Source: Topomyia yanbarensis
Lineage: Eukaryota; Arthropoda; Insecta; Diptera; Culicidae
Direction: 5' to 3'
Length of the DNA: 64,000 bases
Assembly: GCF_030247195.1 (NCBI RefSeq)
Contig: NC_080672.1
Location: 367,714,271 to 367,778,270, forward strand
Shown here one piece after another: positions 57,118-64,000 of this stretch. Every line of letters begins with the position of its first letter. Position 1 is the stretch's first letter. Position numbers and translations under genes: made by a program. A model generated the notes under the pieces. That model made no database searches. It had not been told where the DNA came from and was given only the letters and a program-made list of their open reading frames with translations.

Positions 57118-59632
57118 TTGTGGGATACACAAACACGCGTGCTATGGAATGAAAATAACATGCAGAATGAAACAATTAGTCAGCTTCAAAAAAAGGCCAT
57201 CTCTTCCAGCCGCACGTTACTTACATCAGATAAATATTTCGAAATGAAAAGAAACTACCTTTCTCTTCAGCATCTAATATGAAATACTGATAACATGAAA
57301 CGTGACATCGGCTTTTATCACTTTCGCACTGATGATGGAAGGACTGCCTTCATGCAGAATAACTAAAAAATATTTGCGGATTCTTTTTGGTACGGCTTTC
57401 GCTAGCTGGCAGTGTTGCCACATCCTCCAATTTTCTGAAACATTGCAGAATTTTGGATTATGTTTCCGAAAGACTATTCTTAATAAATCACAGGATCAAC
57501 CTGGAAATGTATTTCAAGTAGCTGCACATTTTTGTATTGTTTCGGAAGGATAAATTTAAACAAATAACAGATTGTTGCAAATTTCAGATTGTCAATATAC
57601 GCGCAAGCAACAAATAACGAATTTAAACTGCGCAATTGGATTATCGCTATCAATGATTGGAAAAATTCCAATTTGTTCTTTATTGTTTGTTATTATTATA
57701 GCCCTTAAAAGGGCTTTTAATTTAACAATAATAACATGCAGTCAGCTTCAACTGAGGTTTGCCAACTCTTCCAGCCGCGCGCTAGTTACACGGATCACCC
57801 CCAGCGGTAGCAGTGATCAAATATAGCACTCATCGCAGCGCATTGTCAACATGCATGATTGCTACTGCTGTTCTTTACGGCCCGATGTTTGAGGGGAGAA
57901 TGAAGTCGCTCGAGGAATGATATTCTTTAAATAGTCGATGATGACGTCATTCATAGAAGAGTAGTGTGCTGGGTGCTCAAATCTATCGTACGAGACGCTA
58001 TAGGCACGATGTTACTTGTCTGACAAAAGAGCAACAACTGATTCAAACAGGCACGCGGCACATTTATTTATAACTTTCGTGTTCGTTTGAATTACCAACC
58101 TGCTCCCTATGGACGGCTCTGCCGGGGATAGATTGACTGATGTATGGGAGTTTTCACGTTTTCGAGATCTGTTCATTTTTGCTTGTCAATAGTGTGATAT
58201 TGAAATACAAAAATTGTCACGTCATTTCGTGATTAGAATCATCAGCGCCTGGCGGCAATCATGGTATCTATTACCTACCATAGAAGAATGTGCTGATATG
58301 AAACGCAGCAGCTGCTACGCTTACAACGTCAGAACACAAACTAACGAATTTTTCTTGTGTGCTCTCTTTTTATACCCGTCACAGTTCTTTCGATGAAAAA
58401 GAGGCAGTCCCAGCAACGCTTGCTTTTTGAGCGAATTGTACCAACCAATCATGGATCAGATAATTACTACTTTCATAAAATCCATTATTTCCGCTATTTT
58501 TAGTAATTGTACATACTACCGAATTGGATACAAAATTGTTGTACATATTTCCAATCAGATAGCGTAATAATCTTATTTTTTCATTCAGTACAAAGGCAGA
58601 TATTCACGTTTAAAAAATCGGGTAAAATTCTGGCAGAAAATTTTGAAACGGGGCCCCTATATTGAAACGTTAGAAGTATTCTACTTCAAAATCCAAAATT
58701 GCGACTAAGATCATGAAATCATGAAAACAAATCAATCTACTCGTTACTAAAATATCAAGATAACGTGAATAAAAATTTCGAAAATGGTGACTAAGATCAT
58801 GAAATCATGCACATGACTTTACTCGTGACTAAAATATAAAGTATGAAAAATATCCTGAAATCATGAATATAAATCACATTACTTACACAAAAATCGTGAC
58901 TAAAATAACACGAAATAGAAATTACGAATATTGTGTCTAAGATCATGCACATAAATCACGCTATTCTGAAAGAAAAATCCGATAGCAAACTCATGAATAA
59001 AATATCACGCTAACTTGATGAGAAATCACAAAAATCGCGCATCAGCTCCTGCAATCATGAACATCCTTTAACTGTCGCCTGTGTATTTTCAAACTGTGAA
59101 CAAGGACCACACCAAAAACTAAACATGTTCGGGGAAGAACCACAGTATCCCTACTAAAGATTCGAATGTAACGCCATGTATATAATCGACACGAGCTAGT
59201 TTTTTGGAAACACAAATAGTTTCATGAATACGAGGTTTATTGATCAAAATTTCAGGAACTTGGTCACGGTTTGCGTAAATCCTTCAGTTCACGAAATCGT
59301 GATCATGTTTTCATGAATGTATGAACGGATTTTTTTCCGTGTACAATAACATGACCAGGAACTGTAAAACAAAAAATAAAGTTGATATGTCAAGTCTGTC
59401 ATCGAAAAACTCACTATCGAAAAAATGCTAATAAAACACCATTTAGATGTAGATCAAACTATTCCTTTAGACCTTAAAATAACGTCGATAATTTTTTTCG
59501 TAGAAGTATTAGTTCATAAGCGGCAAACTTTTGTTTACTCAATTATGCACTAATAGAAAAACTTTACTCAAATTGAGTAATTCCAGCCAGATCGATCCAA
59601 TTATATTCAAAATCGATCATGCCCGGACTAAT
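57118..59632. other. Repeat relics with a TATA-like promoter on the minus strand
   Basis: GGGTATAAAAAGAGAGC on the minus strand at about 58378-58362 resembles a TATA box, and AGCCCTTTTAAGGGCT at 57713-57698 resembles a histone stem-loop, about 650 bases downstream. TTTCAATATAGGGGCCCCGT on the minus strand near 58670 matches the start module at 31034. Sequence between TATA and stem-loop does not translate to a histone. 58700-59330 is ATCATGAAAT-rich repeat. Confidence 0.35.
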
Positions 59633-59739
59633 GCTATGTTCACACTACAGAGTTAAAACACGTTATAATAATTAGCAACAAGAAAAATGTTATCAAGATA
59701 GCGTTAAAACACGTTTTAACTCGTAGTGCGAACGTAGTA
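59633..59739. mobile_element. 107-bp TIR MITE (CTATGTTCACACTAC ends)
   Basis: CTATGTTCACACTACAGAGT at the left mirrors ACTCGTAGTGCGAACGTAG at the right, with GTTAAAACACGTT in both arms. Confidence 0.75.
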
Positions 59740-61261
59740 TAAGATGCGGGTGAAATGTTTTACGTTTCATTTGTATGGGAGAGTAAATATTTTCCAAAGA
59801 CATTCAGTATTTACTCAAATTTACTTAAGCGACCATTTTTCACTATTCGTTTACGTTAGCGTGTACAATTGAAATTCGTCCTATAGGAAAAAGAGATGGA
59901 GGTACATGGTACGGAAATTAATCATCCCTTGTTTTCCGGCGCCACTGCCTGTCTGGGTTATTAGTATAAAACAAGCATAAAACGACAAATTTTAGTGCTG
60001 CAATCACCATTTCTGGGGCAATAGAATAACAAAGAGACAGCCGCGAAAATAACAAAACTACGCTTCCTTTCATGTCTTTCCAGAACGGCTAGTAGTCAAA
60101 GGTCAGGGAGCTCGTTGGTTGGCGGCAGCGGCGACGACGACGACGACGACGACGCCGACGTTTTAGTTGTGGTATTTCGAAACGGGGGCTTGAATTTCTT
60201 TCAACACGCCAAATTCTTTGATGCTCGCACTCGTCAATCAGTCTGCTGTGAGTCACGCGATGGAAACTTATGTTATTGAAATAGATTGTTCATGCCCCTG
60301 TTTTGTTTGTGTGAAGGGAACTTTAATGGATTCCCGAGCTGATCGCACGTTGTTTATAGCGCGCGTATGTGCCATTTGAAAAAAATAAGACAAATAAAAT
60401 AACGATGCTAAATGGGAATCGATTGTATTGCTGCAATGTCAAATCGTCGAGTCCCACTGCTTCGTTCGTAACCTATTTTGGTTCGTGTTGTGCTAATTTG
60501 TGCGAAATATCACTAATCAGCGCCGTAGTGACCAAACTGTCCGCGGCACTGCGAAGGGGTTCCACGACTATCGACTGATTTATGCAAAACCTATTTCATA
60601 TTCCAATAAAAGGGGTATTATTTATCGGTTCACTTATGCGGCTGCCGTGGAACCAATTCCGGGGGTGTATGCCATCTGAGAGCGCGAATGATAGATAAAA
60701 AATGCGTACGTAGGGGGATACCTCCTCGATATGGCCACGCCACGAGTTCCTGCCTGGTGGCGGCGGCTCGGGTTGACATTGCGACTGTGGCGGTCGTCGG
60801 GTCGCGTTCACCAGTTTAGAAATGCGAATAAATCGATTGATCTGACGGGCGGTTGACACTGGAAGTCGTCGTCTCGAGAATGGTTTTAATGATAATTGAT
60901 AATAGGCTTATAAGGCGCCTCGCTTGTGAAGAGAAAAAAAAACGGATTCGCAGTGCTCATAGTCCATTGGTTTTTAATAACTACCATAAATATGTGTTTT
61001 TGCTAAACCGAGATTGGTAATAACTGGTTTCGTATTGGCAAGGAGCTAGAGTTGCGTATTTCATTAATGTTGAGGTGTCTGTGATGACAAATGAAAAAAA
61101 TCATGAATTACGATCAAGTTTCTTGATTCTTTGGTTTCTCCTTCATTCCTAGATTTTTTGATTTCTTCGATCTAGCATTTCTTGATTCGTGGATTCCTCA
61201 ATTCAAGGAATCGAGGTATTAAGGAATTACGTAGTTCATGAATAAAGAAAACAAGAAATAA
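59740..61261. other. Mostly unique, locally GC-rich sequence
   Basis: 60090-60900 is GC- and CpG-rich with no repeats apart from a (GAC)n tract at about 60132-60160. A minus frame (60859-60710) ends at a possible GAGGAG-GTATCC donor but has no recognisable domain. It may be a 5' UTR exon or regulatory region of a gene outside or spanning the window. Confidence 0.35.
60132..60160. repeat. (GAC)n trinucleotide repeat
   Basis: Eight near-perfect GAC/CGA units in a GC-rich context. Confidence 0.9.
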
Positions 61262-61490
61262 ACAAACATACTTGCAGGCGTTTGGCTCAAATGCCAAAAG
61301 ACAAAAGTTCGGTTCGCTATACTCGTCAGCGACCCAGAGTTTTTGTGCTTGTCTAACCGAGACATCACTCGGTACCACATGTTGTGTGAACTGTTTGGAT
61401 TTAACGTCTAACTGACACCAATTTGGTGTTAGTTTGGAAATGTTGTCTGACAGCAAGTTGATGTCAGTTACTGACGAGTGAAACACGAAA
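61262..61490 (-). repeat. Dispersed repeat family copy with a degenerate hammerhead-like core (minus)
   Basis: On the minus strand it runs CTCGTCAGTAACTGACATC, AACACCAAATTGGTGTCAGT, TAGACGTTAAATCCAAACAG, ACCGAGTGATGTCTCGGTTA, then CTGACGAG...CGAACTTTTGTC (core 61329-61307). It is the most complete member of the family in the window. Confidence 0.6.
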
Positions 61491-63094
61491 CATTTAAATT
61501 TAACTTATTTAAGACATTAACGATAAAGAATAAAACAATGAAGATGTCAAGAAAGCGAGGAACCAATGAACCAAGAAAGTATTAGAAAGTTAAAAAAATC
61601 AGTCATGAAATTTAAGTATCAATAAATCAAATAAGCATTCGCAACAATGCTTAGCTATTTGAAAACCACCCAATGATAAATATTTTGAACCGTACGCTAC
61701 TAGATAGCATTGACCAATATTGACCAACTCCAATCGAGTCGGAATTGACTAGCTTGGAAAGCGAATCGCTGTTTCTTTGTTTTACTCCGGCAAACAGCCA
61801 TTAATTTGCCTAAATATGAAGAGACCTGACATACGACAGCATCTTCCATGCGTAAATATTATTTCATTTGGTGTTGAATATTTCACCCCCCGATCACAGA
61901 TCGGATCAGATCTGGGCCAATATCGTCACCACCGTACCACCGTCGCCGTCAACAGCATTGTCGTGGAATCCTTTTGGGGATCGTGTGAAACTGGCCGGTG
62001 GGCGTTTCCATCAGCAGCGATTGCCAATAACCTACCAGTGCATATTCGAATGCAATTCGTTTTTCCTTCGCCCCGAGTGAAATCTGTCAGTTATTTCAAA
62101 CCCAGCCCGTCGAACTTGAAACAATGCCATTTTCTGTTTATGAAGTCCCATTACGATAAGTTCTTGTCGATAAAAAATAAGCTTTATGGCGGAGGGCAAT
62201 AAAGTTTATACTTTGGAGACAGACTGGTGCAATCGTGGGGGTAGAGGAATCGAATCAAGAAGGATCGAAGGTCAATGTATCGGAATGGGCAATGGAAGTG
62301 CGCAGTAATTAAATTGTTCAATTATTACATGTTGCTTGGCACATTTAGTTAATTTATTATATTGATATCTCGCTTGTATATTTTAGTTTTCGTGTGAGTC
62401 ATTCGACTAACAATTTACACTTTTTTAGTTGAGTGTTTTATTATATACAGCTTCCATTGCCCTTATATGACGTTTTAGCACAATTGGCGAAACGTGAACT
62501 ACGACATTCAAATCCAACCAAACTCAGCGCGAATGTTTTCTTTTGATAGATCAATTTTGTTCATTCATATGTTTCCTTAGAACGTATCGTAGACAATGGC
62601 CGAATTAATTCACAATATAGAACATTCATAAATCTATGCCCAAATTCGATCTTTCTACAACACTATCGTCATTCTTTTGCGGCACCAAGCTGGTCAAAGC
62701 TAGACGTATGACATGCCTGTGTGGGTGTCATGAACAACATCATATGAGCTAGTTATAAGCGTGGTAGACTTTCGGCTACCCGGAATCAGGTGCCCGTATT
62801 TAGCGGCGGAGCGACCCATTCTGTGCCATCATTTACCGTTTTTGGTCCGTGTAAGGTCAGTTTTGTATGCTCACTACTATACGTTCGAACGTTCCCGTAA
62901 ATATTATTCTGAATAATGACTATTCTAGTTCCGGAGCACATTTCGAGTGGTTGATGATTGTTTTGGTTTTCCTGTGGTTAAATCGACCAAAGTGGTGGGA
63001 TGTTTTTGCAGCGTGTAGACGTGATCGTCCGACCAACAGATGACCCCATCGCCACACACGGGATGATTCACGGAGGAACGATGAGTGTCTAGAG
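61491..63094. other. Mostly unique sequence
   Basis: 61880-62080 is GC-richer with a plus frame lacking domains. A minus frame at 62925-63107 (NHPVCGDGVICWSDDHVYTL...) has coding-like composition but no recognised family and is cut by the MITE at 63095. No gene is supported. Confidence 0.3.
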
Positions 63095-63419
63095 CAGTGG
63101 TTTCCAACCGGGGGTGAATTCACCCCCAGGAGTAGATTAGACGATTGAAGTGGGTGAATTATGCGGGACAAATTTTAACTTGTTATCCAACATTCCCGTC
63201 GGATATTTGTCTTTATATATTGTTTCTGAATTGAGATTACGAGATTATTACGAGTGCTGAGGAACAGATTCCTGATTTTGAAATCACGGTTTTCATCCAA
63301 TTGAAAATCATTTTTTTCCTGACAGGGTAATGATGGTAAACGATTTTCAGCAAAGGGTACACCATGGGGATCAACATTCGGAAAGGGGTCCTTGGAATGA
63401 AAAAGGTTGAAAGCTACTG
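63095..63419. mobile_element. 325-bp hAT-like MITE with 8-bp target duplication
   Basis: CAGTGGTTTCCAACC at the left and GGTTGAAAGCTACTG at the right are imperfect inverted ends of the common hAT form (CAGTGGTTCTCAACC). The direct duplication GTCTAGAG flanks it exactly (63087-63094, 63420-63427). GGGGGTGAATTCACCCCC is a palindrome near the left end. Confidence 0.9.
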
Positions 63420-64000
63420 GTCTAGAGGCTACCCGACACGTGAGGGGCGCAGTTAGTAGGTTTTATTTTGCATAAGAAACAGAAAAATAACCTCTAATGC
63501 AATTTTAACGATTCAATAAACATTCAATTGGTTGCCACCGCGATAAATATTGACCGCAAGACAGGCAGGGCACGTGTGGAATATTTGAATAGTTCGACAG
63601 TGGTATCATACGTGTATGTTTTGCGTTGTTACGTGAGTGGAGTAATTATTGTTGTTACATCTGGATGTTTTTTTTTGGTTGAGTAAATTATTAGAATACC
63701 ACAACACTAGTGTTCTAGTCATGGTAGTTCCCTTATATTAAAACACATTAAAACGGAAGTATAAAAACGCATTAAAAATTTATTTTAAAAATTTTGGAGG
63801 ATTGCGGATGTACGGAAAACTATAAAATTATTTTACAGCATTCGGAGTTGGGCTTCATTTCTTTTATTAATAATTTACTTAGGGTAAAGAGTGTCTTTTT
63901 GTTAGCTGAAAATGGAAGTAGCAAAGCGCGGTAGTCAATATTTAATGACTGCCGTATAGTTTTCTTGAATTATTCAGATATAGATTAAGTTAGGCTTGCC
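63420..64000. other. Unassigned sequence
   Basis: AT-rich, no supported feature to the window edge. Confidence 0.3.

Larger units (their letters stand above)
53882..59343. mobile_element. Possible 5.5-kb TIR element (TACACGGAAAAAAAT ends), heavily nested
   Basis: TACACGGAAAAAAAT (53882) and ATTTTTTTCCGTGTA (ending 59343) are exact inverted copies. Near both ends, and in several interior places, ATCATGAA/TTCATGAT-type words are dense. No transposase frame survives. The interior holds the 55171-55598 TIR element, a TTAA MITE and histone stem-loop-like sequences. The two termini could belong to separate small elements. Confidence 0.45.

Noticed and set aside
58015..58179. 54-codon minus frame starting MNRSRKREN downstream of a TATA-like box
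   Set aside because: No similarity to histones or other families that I recognise; too short to support.
60710..60859. Minus frame ending at a possible splice donor in the GC-rich region
   Set aside because: No ATG, acceptor or domain that would make it a coding exon.
62925..63107. 60-codon minus frame with coding-like composition
   Set aside because: Start falls within the hAT MITE boundary and the pre-insertion frame is closed by a stop; no family recognised.
1..64000. tRNA, rRNA and CRISPR signals
   Set aside because: No tRNA B-box with a matching acceptor stem, no rRNA-like block and no regularly spaced short repeats with unique spacers were seen.

Overview
This window is animal nuclear DNA, most likely from a culicine (Aedes-type) mosquito. 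It has spliced genes with GT-AG introns, low gene density, long AT-rich stretches and many nested transposons. One of these is a mariner-like transposase with DD37E spacing, a group described from mosquitoes. No CRISPR array, operon or bacterial signal is present. Species assignment is inference.

Three cellular genes are supported. (1) At the left edge is the 3' end of a plus-strand gene ending in a death domain, closest in pattern to FADD (Imd-Dredd immune/apoptotic adaptor). (2) Convergent with it is a complete eIF4E gene on the minus strand: four coding exons, all in phase, 212 residues, with cap-binding tryptophans intact. A second possible first exon lies just upstream of exon 2. (3) On the minus strand at 16.0-17.2 kb are the last three exons of a Limpet/FHL-type LIM-domain gene, followed by a long 3' UTR. 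A minus-strand exon at 44.4-44.6 kb has good splice signals and the matching phase, and may be its 5' coding exon. If so, about 27 kb of the window is one intron.

Nearly everything else is repeats. 3.6-13.6 kb holds MITEs and nested elements: a TA-flanked 278-bp element, a 2.5-kb element containing an hAT-like MITE and a TTAA MITE, and a foldback element holding a broken Tc1 element that itself holds a LINE reverse-transcriptase fragment. 19.8-27.6 kb holds more MITEs, a foldback cluster and the DD37E transposase pseudogene. 31.0-34.4 kb is a tandem unit carrying histone H3-derived reading frames with their histone 3' stem-loops. 34.8-42.6 kb is TIR and foldback elements, divergent tandem repeats, a (CA)n tract and two near-perfect palindromes. 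46.5-53.0 kb holds three related MITEs, two TTAA-flanked elements and a 403-bp element with terminal direct repeats, each containing a hammerhead-ribozyme-like core, bounded by a 12-bp target duplication. 53.9-59.3 kb is bounded by inverted CACGGAAAAAAAT termini and is full of nested repeats. 60-63 kb is mostly unique sequence with a small hAT-like MITE.

The observations most worth following are the hammerhead-core element (49.2-49.6 kb), the histone-derived repeat family (31-34 and 55-58.7 kb), the alternative eIF4E 5' exon, and the far upstream LIM exon.
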